64,000 nt of DNA, taken from contig CM048844.1 in assembly GCA_026545765.1 (NCBI GenBank), forward strand, positions 15,942,237 to 16,006,236, read 5' to 3'. Every line of letters starts with the position of its first letter. Within the stretch, counting starts at the first letter, position 1. The position numbers and the translations under genes are program-made. Shown one piece after another: positions 21,957 through 34,199 of the stretch. Source of the stretch: Plantago major (Eukaryota > Streptophyta > Magnoliopsida > Lamiales > Plantaginaceae). Under the pieces are notes generated by a model. It saw only the letters and a program-made list of their open reading frames with translations. It ran no database searches and was not told where the DNA came from.

Positions 21957-22495
21957 TGTTGGTCCAGATAACGGCAAAGTAAAAGACTAGAGGGGGGGTG
22001 AATAGTCTTTTAAAACTTCTGTCGATAACAAATATTTCTCAGATATCTGAATGGATATCTGATACTTAGAATCAGAGTGCGGAAGACTTTAATAAAGATA
22101 AGTGTAGAAACAGTTAATAAGTGTGTGTGTGTTGCTGAAGTATAAATACAGAAATGTAAATGACACAGCAAGTATAGTGGTATCTGGAGGTGGCGTAATC
22201 CTCCAACTAATCCACTTCGGTCTATCAGAGACCTAGAATTCACTAGAACAGATAATTGAGATAACCTTACAAAAATCCTATTCTAAGATTCTGAACAATT
22301 GGTTCCCAACCAAAAGTTCCCCCTGAGTTGTTCCCTAGCTTCTTCAGCCAAGTACTTCCTATACTCAGAAACCTTTGAGTTGTTCCCTAGCTTCCCAAGC
22401 TAAGTACTTCCTATACTCAAAAACCTTGGAGTTATTCCTTAGTTTCCAAATCAAGTACTTCCTATCACTAGAAAAATGCTCAGAGCGACGGATAG

Positions 22496-22760
22496 ATCCG
22501 TCGCATAAATCGGCCATCCGTCGCCTCTGGCGACGGATCGGGCGACGGATAGAAAATCCGCCTCGAGCCGTGGCGACGGATAACAATCCGTCGTCCAATT
22601 CGCGACGTATTGGACGACGGATTGACCAATTATTTTTTTTTTAATTCCGAAATTTAGCGACGGATAGAATCTATCCGTCGCTAAATATAGCGACGGATAG
22701 ATCCTATCCGTCGCTAAATATTTTAATTGGACTAGTGACGGAATTTGAAATTCCGTCACT
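22496..22760. repeat. CACTA subterminal repeats, left
   Basis: About ten copies of GCGACGGAT or its complement ATCCGTCGC, often as paired inverted units such as GCGACGGATAGATCCGTCGC. In this superfamily such sites bind the element's TNPA-type protein. Confidence 0.85.
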
Positions 22761-22984
22761 AATTCAAATCCTTGTGAATTCCGTCACTAATTCCGTCACT
22801 ATTTATTTCATATTAATCCCTATTTTTCGTAGTTCACCTATTTAATCAATATAATGTTCGATAATAAATCAATAATACGAAAAATGTTTCAATGAATAAA
22901 AAAGTAATATTCGGAGCTGGAGAAATTATCCAAACAAGTGTAAATATGAGAAAATCAAACATAGATACATAACTAGCTATCGAC

Positions 22985-24470
22985 GGGGTGGGGTGGGTGA
23001 TGGCGGAATCGACATGAATCGCTCCATTCAGAATCAAGGCGCTCGTTCTCCTCCCTTCGTTCTCTGTCGCGGCGCTCCATCTCGTCCCTTTGTTGCTCCA
23101 TCTCTTGAGTTAGCCGAGCAACATGTTCCCGGACCTGCGACTGCACCATTTCCGAGACCTGGTCCTGTGTGTAAACCGGACGTCTGGATCTTTGGGATGA
23201 TGATGAGGAGCACGCCGACTAGCCGATGCAAACCGAGGCTCCCGAGTCCATATATTCATCCTTTCTTGTCCGGTTTGTTGACCTCTAGGAAGATGTTGTC
23301 AACTTGTTCGATTGACAACACATCACCCGTCTGCCCTCTGCCTCGCCACACGAGCATCAACCTCACCTGAAATCGTAAATAGCAGATATAATGATCGCCA
23401 TCGCTTTAAAAAGTAACTTGTAATAGTGTACAAATATGAACTTTAAGCAACATAAACATACCGCAATAGATGCCGGCAATCGGTCCATACCCCGCTTCTC
23501 GCTTCTTGAAGATGGCATACTTGGATGTCACCTCCCCGTACACTGAATCAAACCAGATCTAGTCAACAATTTATCATCTACAAGTAATAGAGCATACACG
23601 TAATGCTAGATTGCAAAAACACATATATACGCACCGATTGATAATAATCAGTAACAGTAGATCGCCTCCCAAGGTGGTGAACGGCCCTTCCCGCCAGACG
23701 ATCGGGATGCCGGCTCACTGTTGGTCCAAGCAACGCCCGAACATCGATTCGGCGCCAGAGGCATCCCAAAGGCCCACTCACAGCATCAACTCGTGGAGGG
23801 ATTGGGCCACCCGATCCCGAATGGCCTTCCACGACAGACATATCCTCAGCAGTTTGATCCCACAGCCTGTAAACGCGCCAGATCTGTGGATCAACTCCGG
23901 GAATGAAGTACTCCTTATACATTCCCAATTTCATACAACATCCAAAGTCAATACATGTCCTAACAACATAACAGATATGGTGACTAACATATCACCCAAA
24001 TAAAGTGGCTAACATACCACTCACATATAGTGGCTAACATACCACTCACATATAGTGGCTAACATACCACTCACATTGTCCTAAAATTTACTAACACAAT
24101 GGTGACTAACATATCACCCAAATAAAGTGGCTAACATACCACTCACATTGTCCTAAAATTTACTAACACAATGGTGACTAACATATCACCCAAATAAAGT
24201 GGCTAACATACCACTCACATACAGTGGCTAACATACCACTCACATTGTCCTAAAATTTACTAACACATTGGTGACTAACATATCACCCAAATAAAGTGGC
24301 TAACATACCACTCACATACAGTGGCTAACATACCACTCATATTAAAACGATTAATTATAATTACAAACAAATGAATGTCATATTTTAACTTACCCTCAGC
24401 TCATCGAAGTACTCGGCCCTCATGCAACGGACGGCCTCTGTCGCGGCATCTGCAAAAAAATGTAATAAAT
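22985..24470 (-). pseudogene. CACTA second gene, Transposase_24 (Ptta/En/Spm)-like
   Basis: Minus-strand exons. About 24390-24450 encodes DAATEAVRCMRAEYFDEL followed by a donor-like GGTAAGT. The segment 23578-23934 contains IPGVDPQIWRVYRLWD. About 22990-23370 contains VARGRGQT and KPDKKGWIYGLGS, the plant transposase (Ptta/En/Spm) signature. The order fits a spliced TNPA-like protein that binds the subterminal repeats. The frames are interrupted, and a tandem array (23977-24345) sits between two exons, presumably in an intron. Confidence 0.65.
23977..24345. repeat. Tandem array in CACTA element (GTGGCTAACATACCACTCAC)
   Basis: Short units GTGGCTAACATACCACTCAC are combined with a longer unit containing TTGTCCTAAAATTTACTAAC. 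The composite unit recurs three to four times. Non-coding. Confidence 0.85.
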
Positions 24471-24559
24471 ACAATAAAAATGTGTTAGTACAAGTTATAA
24501 TACATAACAGATTATAATAACACATATAATTACTCATAATACACATAATATACCGTTAT

Positions 24560-27500
24560 CGCCGTCCTCTAAGACTACATATTGGTCCTCGTGCAGATCA
24601 AACAGCTCATCATCTGCTTCTATGGGATCTTCTGCTTGTTTATCGACATCCTCTTGTTGGTACGAGTTCGTAATTGAGTCGTCTTTCTCAATGTACTCCA
24701 CTTTCGAGCGAGCACGAATAGGTACCGCAGCTAACCATTCCCCTTATCGCTTTTCGCTTGATATTCAAGAAACACCACTTGTCGTGCTTGAGTCGCCGAA
24801 TAAATGGTTCATAGTTGGTTGGTTACCTATTGTTTTGGTTCACATAAACATTTTCAAACCGCCGTTCTTCCTCGTACCTCTCGGATTAGGATCATACCAC
24901 TCAACGTCAAACAAGAAGGTTCGTTTAAATGGCAATCCGAATATTCAATCCTCACAATTCGCTTTTAGCTTGCCGTGGAAATCAAACAAAGTAGCGTCTC
25001 CATACTCTTACGCACCATTAACACACACCTTGAGTTGCTTGTCGCCATGGCCGTGTTACATTCAATGTGTGGAACCTAAGGCCATTGACTATATAACACG
25101 GGAATGTGTAGACCTTTTGAATGGACCTGCGAGAGCCTTTAAGTATATGCATGTGACGTTGTTAATAGGATTCGGACATACTCGGAACCAACTGGAAATT
25201 CAGAGAATTTTTGAGTCAAGTAGTTCCTCTAGTGTATCCTCTCCATCCGAGGATTTTCTTCCAAACAACGCTTTTGAAAAAGCGCAAACATTGATTCATT
25301 GATAAGTCTATAATTGAAGTAGAGACTTCATGTAGCTATATTAAAATTTAAATAAATGGTTCTTGACCTCGCAAATAGTACCATATCTTGGTCAACCTCA
25401 AAGACAATTCGAGGACATAATATTGAGTCGCTTTCAACTCTTTATCCGTAAGATATTCTTTCTTAGCTGCACCAAGAGGTCTCCCTGATACCCTGAAGAC
25501 AGATATGGAAAACTCATCATCCGCTTGAACTACGAATGTGTCTGCATATCGATCCGGCCTTGCTGTCTTCATAGGGACGTGTTCATCAAAGTAATAAGAG
25601 CGAAGGTTGCGCTTCTCTCGAATGTAGGCATTGGCAATCGATCCTTCAGTTTACCTTTGTTGTTGACATACTTCTTCAATTTCCAAGTACCTCTCGAATG
25701 GATACATCCATCGACATTGAACCGTCAGCAAGTCTCGCTTCATGTGGAAGGTGAACCAAGTGCTCCATAGAATCAAACCAAATTTCGGTGGAAAGATACT
25801 CGAGCTTGCATAGAATCAATGGTATGTTCTTTTCAAGATTTTCCAACACTTTTCATGAACCACCCTTGTGCCTAAATTTTTGAAAATAAGCTCAACTTTG
25901 ATAGCAGTCCATACGTGTTTCGGCAGAAGCTCTCGAAATGCTACCGGGATAAGCCTCTCCATGAACACATGACAGTCGTGACTCTTCATCCCATAAACCT
26001 TTGTCTTCTTCAAATCCACACACCTCTCTAAATTTGAGGCGTAATTATCTGGGAAACTCAATGCCCTCACCCAATCAAACAAAATTGACCTAGAAGCGTT
26101 GTCAATTGTGTAGCACGCTTCGACCACTTACCATTCTCGTCCTTCTTTGTCAACTCAGCCTTTTACACCAACGTCGATAACTCTCGGATCTAGACTTCGC
26201 ATGGTCCTTTGTTTTTCCCTCAATGTTGCAAAGTGTATTGAATAAGTTCTCGAACACGTTCTTCTCAATGTGCATGAAATCTAAGTTGTGACGGATAAGA
26301 AGATCGCTCAAAGGCAAGTCCCAGAAGATGCTTCTCTTCCTCCAACCACATTTTTTACCAATTTTCTCGTTATGCTTCATCCACCCAAGCTCAGTCACCT
26401 TCATAAGACCCAATCTATCAATCTCCGCAAGAATTTGTGCACCAGTAAGTCTTGTCGGGGCTTTTTTGTTGACGACTTTATTTTTCAAGAATTGATCCTT
26501 GTTCTTCCTGAACGGATGGTCACTTTCTAGCAACCTACGATGACAATCAAACCAACAAAATTTTCCACTACCCTTCAGTCTAAATGCATCTGTATCCTCC
26601 AAGCAATGTGGACATGCATATTTCCACGATGTTTTCCTTCCAGATAGCATGGAGTGCAGGAAGTCACCACGGTCCAAAGAAGAGCTGCTCTCAAGGTGAA
26701 GTTCTTTTTTGTCGACACATCATATGCAGGGATACCATCCGTCCACAACTCGATCAGCTCCTTGATTAGGGGTTGCAAGAAAACATCCAACGTCAGTCCA
26801 GGATCTTTCGGCCCAGGCACCAATGCAGTCAGAAACATGAATGGCTCCTTCATGCACTCACCGAGGCGATTATGCAGTGTGAGCATAATCGCCAACAAGA
26901 GTATTTACGTTCACTACCGAACGGTTAAAACCATCCGCATAAAGTCCCAAACGTACATTTCTAGATTCGGCCGCAAACTCGGATATGTCTCACAAACGAT
27001 TTCCATGCGGGTGAGTCTGCTGATGGTCCATTCTACCACCTTCAAAGATTATCCGAGATTACGCTTCGTTGTGCCACCGCATTTTATCCGCAGAAGCACT
27101 TGAAGCATACAATCTTTTCAAACGAGGTGCTAGAGGGAAGTACCACATTTTCTTATGTGAGAGATTTTTCTTTGTCGTTTCTTTGCAGCCCTCCTTGTAA
27201 CGCTTGTACTGCCTTACCACGTAACTTGCATTCTATTAGATGCATCCTCCTCTCAATATATCATGCACATTTTCGGACAACGATTATGGTTACCACAAGC
27301 CCTAATCCCGCATCTTTTCTTCGCTTGGTAAAAGTTGGGGAACTAGGTTTTCTTCAGACAAAGGTCCGACATTACGTCAACCCATTCATTGAAGCTCGTT
27401 TGATTGTCGCCATTAGCCTTACAACTCATTAGCCGAGATAACAAAGACAACTCGGTGAGCTTACACCGGTAAACCGGCTTCCTTGATGATTCTAACAAGT

Positions 27501-28657
27501 CAAAGAACAACGATCCTCGGATTCGGTGGTTCCTCCACCTCCACCTCGGTTTGGTGTTGGTTGTGTCCTCGAACTCCGCCCTACAAAGATCGTACACCAT
27601 TTGTTCGACTCGAGCTCGAATAGCATCGCCTTCAGATTGGGATTGTTCCCCGACTTGTTCATTTTTTCTCTTCCTTCCACATTGTCTGTATTGGTCATAT
27701 GTATTGGACGGTCTTGCTTCACCATGATGATTCCATACCGATACGCAGCAGAATCCATTTTTCCTCAAGTCTTTGGACTACCACTTTAGGAGTCACGTAT
27801 TGCTTGTTTCTGACCTTGTTTCATTGACAAGGACACTTTATCAACCCATCCTTTACACAAGCCGATTTGACATTGCAAATTCAATGAAACCTTCAACCCT
27901 TCCGAAAACTCCATTGAACTACGCCATTGAGAGTACAATACATCCATCCACGATCGGTATTCATTGAATAATTAGATAATAACCTGACACGTTTGAATTC
28001 ATTAGATCGAGTTCTTTCATTTACGATAATAAATCAATTTCACAATAATTCAATCAATTGCTACGTAATATAAGTTATATTAGCTCCACCAATTGTTACG
28101 GCATTACATAATATAAGTTACATCAACTTCAATTTTACCATAATGTTTGGTTTCATATATATATAAACTAATGATTACTAGTTATACAACTTTAGAGACA
28201 AAACGGATCAAACTCCTCATTCTCATGCACCCCCCTCCTCATCACTTGTGACGCTCCCTACCACAGAACTTGCATTCCAACAGATCTACATCCTCCTCCC
28301 AATACACCATGCACATGTTCCGACAAGTGAAAAGGCACTCGATAGGCGGCCCTAAACACCGCCTCTCCCTCCATTGGAGGTATGACATGGACGGTGCTTC
28401 TCACCGTGATGAATCCATACATGATACTGTGCATGAATCCATAACGTCATAAGTGCTCGAATCATCAGAGAAGGCGTCATAAATTGCTTGTTTCTGCAGG
28501 TTTCCAATGTGCAAGGACACTTTATCAACCCCCCAATTGCACAAACCGGACGTCCCATGGCAAACGAGATGAAACCTTTAACCCCTTCTACAAAACTCCT
28601 ACAAACTCTGCCATTTACCGTCGTACGATCGTACATCCATGAACGGTCGGAATTCAT
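24560..28657 (-). pseudogene. CACTA TNP2-type transposase gene, broken
   Basis: Minus-strand order of recognisable blocks. A Transposase-associated domain occurs twice: about 28352-28657 (SDRSWMYDRTTVNGRV, GLIKCPC) and again at about 27770-27965. The transposase core follows (26575-26898: KEPFMFLTALVPGPK, DVFLQPLIKEL; 26150-26677: RKRSIFWDLPLSDLLIRHNL, MHIEKNVFENLFNTL). Then come a DUF4218-like part (about 25600-26127: MKSHDCHVFMERLIPVAFRELLPKHVW) and a DUF4216-like part (about 24740-24980: TFLFDVEWYDPNPRGTRKNGG). Frames change and stops intervene throughout. The plus-strand ORF 24622-25302 is only its shadow. Confidence 0.8.
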
Positions 28658-28679
28658 TGTATATATACTTTATTTTTAA

Positions 28680-29300
28680 CCTGAGACGTTCCAATTGATT
28701 AGATCGTATTTAATTTATTAGATCGATTCCAATTCGGATAAGAAGATTGTAGAGGTTAATTGTTAATTATTATATGTTGCTTATAAATTAATTATTAATT
28801 AAGTGTTCGATATTTACAAAATTGGGAATATAATTTAACCATTTCAACCTCTTAGTACATATATTATATACTTAACATACATATCAAATTAACTAATTAC
28901 TCTATACATATCGAATTACTACATATATTCATATCAAATTACATACTTAACATACAAATTTATCAAATCAAAACTACATACTTCTATACTTAACAAACAT
29001 ATCAAATTAACTAAACTAACTATATATACTTAACACACAAATCAAACTAACTACATACATTCATACATACCAAACTTAACATACTACATACATTCATATC
29101 ATTCAAATTGAACAAATTACATATAATTGATCAAATTAACTAAACTAACTACTACATACTTATCATATATACATATAATTGCTCAAATTAATCAAAAATA
29201 AACAAAATCCCCAAATTTTTAAAAACTAGGGTTTTAGCAAAAATACCTTGATTAATCGGTAGAAATATGAAATTGATCGAAGAACCAAACTCCTTGTCAC
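28680..29300. other. AT-rich internal spacer of CACTA element
   Basis: Very AT-rich, with repeated CATATCAAATTAACTAAACTAACTA-like words. I see no gene; it is probably 5' non-coding sequence of the transposase gene. Confidence 0.5.
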
Positions 29301-29444
29301 ACGAGCATCGATTAGGCACCAAGATTGGCCGGAATAACGGATGATTGGCCGGAAAACGGGATTGAGGAGAAGAAGAAAATGAGGAAGAAGAAGGAAGAAG
29401 ATGAAGAAATGAGGATTCTGCCCTCTGTTTGTCGGAAAATAAGA

Positions 29445-29780
29445 ACTCTGGGCCGACGGACACGTATCCGTCGGCCCAGAGGCCGATCCGTCGCCAGTCT
29501 GGGCGACGGATAGGAATCCGTCGCCTTATAGCGACGGATAATCTATCCGTCGCCCAGTTTTTTAAAAAATATATATATATATTTTTTTTTTTTTTAAAAG
29601 TCAAACCTGGGCGACGGATAATAATTATCCGTCGCCCAATTTAGCGACGGATAACTTATCCGTGCTAATAAGCGACGGATAACTGTTATCCGTCGAGAAT
29701 TAGGACGACGGATAGATTCCGTCGCCCCAATAGGCGATCCGTCGTTATGGGGCGACGGATAAAATCTGTCGCCCCATAAC
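29445..29780. repeat. CACTA subterminal repeats, right
   Basis: At least ten GCGACGGAT/ATCCGTCGC units, inverted relative to the left array and interrupted by a T/A-rich stretch at about 29559-29598. Confidence 0.85.
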
Positions 29781-30997
29781 GTCGTTTTTTAATGTTTTTC
29801 TTGTAGTGTATACTCCGGTAACCTTGGAGTTATTCCCTGATTTTTCAACCTAAGTACTTCCTGTACTCCACGCCGGTTTTGGTGTTGGTTTCGGTTTGAG
29901 TTTTCAGATGAGCGTCTCAATAACTTTTCAGTTATTCAGATAGCTCTGTGAACTAAGTTACTTAATACACTTTACAGCGTATGGTATCTAGTTCGATTTT
30001 ACTGACCCAAGTCTTATGATATCTGTTCAAGAGAATGAATCTCAGATAGTTGATCTTTTGATTCAACTCCTTCACAGATAGCTTTGCTTGTTTAGGATCA
30101 GGACACTTAGAACTTGGTTTACTCAAGATCACAAGCTTTAGTCGCAACAGAAAGCTTTGATAATAAGTAAGAAGCTTTGAGAGAGTAAGATCAGAGATCG
30201 TATGTTTTAGCGTATTCAGTGTTCTGAGTTGTGTTCCGTGTGTTCTCTCAAGTTGTCTAAGTGTTGATATTTATAGATGAATTTGAGTGCCGTTTGAATA
30301 GTATCCGTTAGGTTCAAATATAAACTATCGATATCTGTGTATAGTACTGTAGCAGGTTTTGTCTTCTTCTCAGAAGTTGCCGTTGCTTTTACTCAGACAT
30401 CTCTGTCCGTGCATTAAATGCATTGTACTATACTTTTTGTCCTGTAGTGTCAACGAAACTATGCATTGTATCAGAGACTAGACTTGTTGTCTGATTCTTT
30501 GCACGTCCTTATCTTCATTCTTCAGATACCACTTGTATTGATTGAAACAACCTTGTTTCTTTTCAGAAACGTGTTTAACGCTCAAGGTATCTGAGAACAG
30601 ATATATGTGGACACTTTCCTTGTCTTCAGATATGTATCTCATTTCTCAGATATCTCTTGTGACACAGTTTGTTTGAAACTGTTCGTGTCTACAAGATATC
30701 TGGCTAAGATATCTGAACAATGATTCGATAATCTTGTGCGCTTTTCAAGTCTTCAATTCTTGTTGAGCTTTCTGCATGGATGTCTTCTTCTTGGTCTTCT
30801 CTTCATAAAAATAAAAATTACATTTTGAGACCTAACATCCTATACAAGATTAGCTAGACTATCATACTTAGTGGGTTTCCTCTTTTACAATGTTCAAGTG
30901 AACCAAGAGTACTAATCACCTTTCTGAGACTAAGATAAGTCATCATGTTGCTGAACAAAATCTAAACAGATATTCTAACAAAATATCTAACATGTCA

Positions 30998-32060
30998 CAA
31001 GGATGCATGTGAAGTTATGAGCTCTTATTCAATGATGGAGAGTATATTAGTGGTTTCATAGGGGCAAGTCTATGGGTTTTGCGAATTTTTTACGTCACCT
31101 TTTCATAACCATGTTGTTATCACCCAACATGTCAAGGCCTGAGGAAGTGTGAAACAAAACATGGAATGTATTATTAGACGACATTCTATGCAATCAACAA
31201 GGGATACTCAGCAATCTTGGTACAATAAATTTATAGACTATATGACAATCAGTTTAAATTTTGTATGTAATTGTCATGTAACGATGAGAACCCTCCATCC
31301 AGGTTTGAAACTCACCGATGGACAAAGAAAAAACATTGCTATTGTGAAAGTAGAGAAGTTACTGAAGAAAAACTACAATAATCTTTGTTCATTTGACGCT
31401 ATGCCCGCGTTGGAAGAGCCTGTTATATAAAATGCGATAAATCCATTCATTTTTTGACGTTCTATGATAGAGTTGCGATGGAGCAGAGCACGATGGTTTA
31501 TACCCACAATTGACTGATGAACAACGTGCCATATATGAGAAAATTATGTCGTTCTATTGCTTTCTAGCTTGAATTAGAAAAGAAGCATACTCTTCTTATC
31601 CGTCCACGGAGGGACCACAAAAACCTTTATATAGAGAACGATGTGCTCTAGTTTGAGGGGTAGAGGAGATATTGTACTTCCAGTTGCGTCCAGTGGGATT
31701 GCATCACTCCTTCTTTATAAAGGTGAGACGACGGTCCGACACATTCGAGGTTCAGAATACCATTGCAAATCACGAGGACTCAACATCAATAAGCCCATGA
31801 CTCAGAGGTCACGAGACTGCTTAAGGAGGCTCGACTTATTATTTGGGATAAGGCTTCCATGACAAAGCGACATTGTTTGAAGCACTCGATAATAGCTTGA
31901 AGGATGTGATGGGCCGTTCAGATGAGCCATTTGGTGGGATTGGTGATTGTTTTCGGCGGGAACTTCCGACATATTTTATCCGTTCTTCCAAGAGGAATTA
32001 GTTATAATATTGTGAATGCCACTATATGCTCCTCTAGGATATGAGATGTTGTGAGGTGCT
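30998..32060 (+). pseudogene. Helitron helicase gene fragment (right part)
   Basis: The + strand readings, in shifting frames, match consecutive blocks of a plant Helitron PIF1-like helicase. These are NDGEYISGFIGAS and RPEEVWNKTW-like (31040-31170), HPGLKLTDGQRKN and VEKLLKKN (31297-31370), QLTDEQRAIYEKIM (31507-31548), VLPVASSGIASLLL (31674-31716), ALDNSLKDVMGRSDEPFGG (31880-31936) and IVNATICSSR (32009-32038). The Walker region of the helicase is therefore recognisable but carries many stops. The gene is cut at 32061 by the Athila-like LTR. Confidence 0.85.
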
Positions 32061-33320
32061 TGATGAGTCAGATTTATACCGTCTCATTTGGTCTTTTTTA
32101 CCGTCTTTTTGTCATCCTTGAGTGTAGTTTTAGTAGTTTTCCTAGCGTCTTTTTACTTGTATTGTTCTTTGTGTGTTTTGTAGATATTTGGCTAAACCGC
32201 GCTAGTTGAAGGAAAAATGATGTATTTTATATGCATCTACAAGTTATGGAGTTCCAATGCCTCGTATGGATGCTAGAAGTGGAGCGGGAAGGCCAAAATA
32301 TCAAGACTTGGAGTCAAAAGGGCAAAACAGTCATTCTAAGAGAACTGGCGACGCCAGTTATCAAACTGGCGCAAGCCAGTAAGTTTCTGTTCTAGTGGAA
32401 CGCCAAACTGGCAATGCCATTTTCCTTTTCGCCATTTTTCTTCTGTGATTCCTTTTCCTAATTCCGTTTTTTCTCCTTACGTTATATATTAGACATTCAT
32501 TCGAGTGTGAAAAAACACAGTTTGCCCTAGAGCAAAACCTAGTCCATAGAAAAGCTCCATATTCATACTTTTGACATTGAGACATATCTTGGAGCTTGGT
32601 TTTATCCTTGATTGATTTATCGATATCGAATTCCTAATCACCGTGGTAATTCTCTATTGTTTATCTCTTTACAATTCGTTCTTGTTCTTGTTTGTCGAAT
32701 TGTATGAGCTTGCATGCGATTATCATTATGTTTATGTTTATCATCAGCAATATCTTGAAGTCTTTTATCTTTCAATCTATCATGAGTATCTAAACCACTC
32801 CGAACACGGTAGTGATGTGACGGTGATTGCGTATTCGCTTCTAGGGTTAGGATTCGTTCATATAGGTTAGGCTCGTTCAAAGATCTTCGTAAAAACCTTT
32901 CAATCCAATAAGCTAGTTCAAAGATTCTCTAAAACGTTTTGGTTAAGGATCGTGGATTGACGACCCACGATTACTCTAGTTCAAAGATTTTCAAATAACG
33001 TTTGGTTGAATTGGATTGAATGTTTTAAGTACACCGACCGTGTGACAAGTATGAACGATTTCCCTAGAGCGAATTAGCATCACTCGATCTAACTACTGTG
33101 TTCTCTTCCCTCTCATATTTGAAACAGTTATCTGCTTTTCTATTTTCTAGTTATTAGTAGTTCACAACTCAAACAATTCAAACAGTTTACGCAAGTGACT
33201 ATTTGCTTTCAATTGCTTGGTAGCTTAATTGTTTCCTTAGCGAACGACTCTGTGGTTAGCATTGTTTATTCTATAACAACTGCTTGCTACTTGTTTCTAA
33301 GTATCAGTTTGAGCACATCA
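32061..33320 (+). mobile_element. Athila-like 5' LTR
   Basis: Begins TGATGAGTCAG and ends GAGCACATCA (inverted TGATG/CATCA). It is followed four bases later by TGGCGCCGCTGCCGGGGAA, the PBS typical of Athila elements. It interrupts the Helitron gene, whose next expected block is missing. The inner half matches the minus-strand LTR at 1589-1775 and 20004-20071. A cluster of ACTGGCG/CGCCAGT inverted words lies at 32346-32420. Confidence 0.88.
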
Positions 33321-33324
33321 AATT

Positions 33325-33343
33325 TGGCGCCGCTGCCGGGGAA
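33325..33343 (+). promoter_or_regulatory. Primer-binding site of Athila-like element
   Basis: TGGCGCCGCTGCCGGGGAA lies just after the LTR end. It is a near match to the complement of the 3' end of tRNA-Asp, the usual Athila primer. Confidence 0.8.
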
Positions 33344-33453
33344 TCAATTCCTACTGTAGCGCGTGATTGCAAATTTTTACTCGTTTTGTTTATAGTTTTC
33401 TTTTGTTTCGTTAGTTTTTATTTTGTCGGAACTACTCGTGGTTTCTTGTCTTT

Positions 33454-33790
33454 GTGTGTGTAGGGACTTATGCAACCAAGAAACCGTATTTGATGGACAT
33501 CTACTCTATCCGCCAGAAAGAGAGGGGACTCCATAGTTTCCGTCAGCTTCCTGGAGAAAGATTCTACGATGCGTGGTATCGGTTTAGAGAGCTTGAAAAA
33601 GGGTGCATAAATGCTAGATTGAGCAGTAGGGATGTGATATGATGTTTCTATTTTGGATTGACCAAGGATGATCAAATAATATTAGAAGAAGCCGCGAGAT
33701 AACCCATAGATGAGTTTAAACTCAAACAATTCTTTGAGCTAGCCAATTCTTTGAGTTTGTCGATGTTGCTGATTGAGGACATCCAGCGTG
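33454..33790 (+). pseudogene. Athila-like gag remnant
   Basis: The reading contains FRQLPGERFYDAWYRFREL and, in the continuing frame, YFGLTKDDQIILEEAA, the capsid-region pattern of Athila gag. A stop at 33640 and several later ones end it. No protease, RT or integrase follows, so this is a deleted, non-autonomous copy. Confidence 0.7.
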
Positions 33791-33854
33791 AGAAGATAAA
33801 CCATCCTGCCGGTGACTTCCGAATCGCTTCTCTGCATAAGAAGAAACCCATTCT

Positions 33855-33985
33855 ACTCCCTTACCTGCTGAGCTGACTTCTGAACCTGTCCCTACGGTAC
33901 AAGAAGAAACACTTTCTACTTGCTTGCCTGCTGAGCTGACTCCCGAATCTGCCCCTACGATACAAGAAGAAACCCATGATTCGCA
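33855..33985 (+). repeat. Two tandem ~67-bp units after gag remnant
   Basis: AAGAAGAAACCCATTCTACT...CTGCTGAGCTGAC and a second similar copy follow each other. They may be remains of a coding repeat. Confidence 0.6.
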
Positions 33986-34199
33986 CGTCATAGTCCCATC
34001 ATACACATTTACTGCCCAGGGAGTTTCGACCCACTTTTTCATTTTTATTTTACCTCTGATTCCCATAGTTATTTTTTAGTTTTTGAATTTTCTGATTTGT
34101 TTAATTTTAGTTTGCAGGGAATCATGGAACTGTTAGAGAACCTGAGGAGAGGAGCTAAGGATGACTCACAAAATGCTGAGGATACTGGGACGGATGCAA

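Larger units (their letters stand above)
22466..29808 (-). mobile_element. CACTA (En/Spm) DNA transposon
   Basis: The ends are CACTAGAAAAATG and, inverted, CACTACAAGAAAAAC. They are flanked by the 3-base duplication TAT (22463-22465 and 29809-29811). Both ends carry dense, inverted GCGACGGAT subterminal repeats (22496-22760 and 29445-29780). Inside, on the minus strand, are a TNP2-type transposase gene and a second, Transposase_24-like gene. Both are broken by stops, so the element is probably not autonomous now. Confidence 0.95.
21957..30992 (-). mobile_element. SIRE-like copia solo LTR split by a CACTA transposon
   Basis: Starts TGTTGGTCCAG and ends ATATCTAACA, with exact TGTCA duplications on both sides and no internal retrotransposon domain. 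The two halves (21957-22465 and 29812-30992) add up to about 1.69 kb, matching the 1684-base LTR at 52616-54299. The break falls inside CTTCCTATACTC, which is continuous in the 52616 copy. Confidence 0.92.

Noticed and set aside
24622..25302. 226-codon plus-strand ORF
   Set aside because: Shadow of the minus-strand DUF4216-like part of the CACTA transposase gene, where recognisable motifs are found.
26654..27103. 149-codon plus-strand ORF
   Set aside because: Antisense to the TNP2 transposase core; no domain in this frame.
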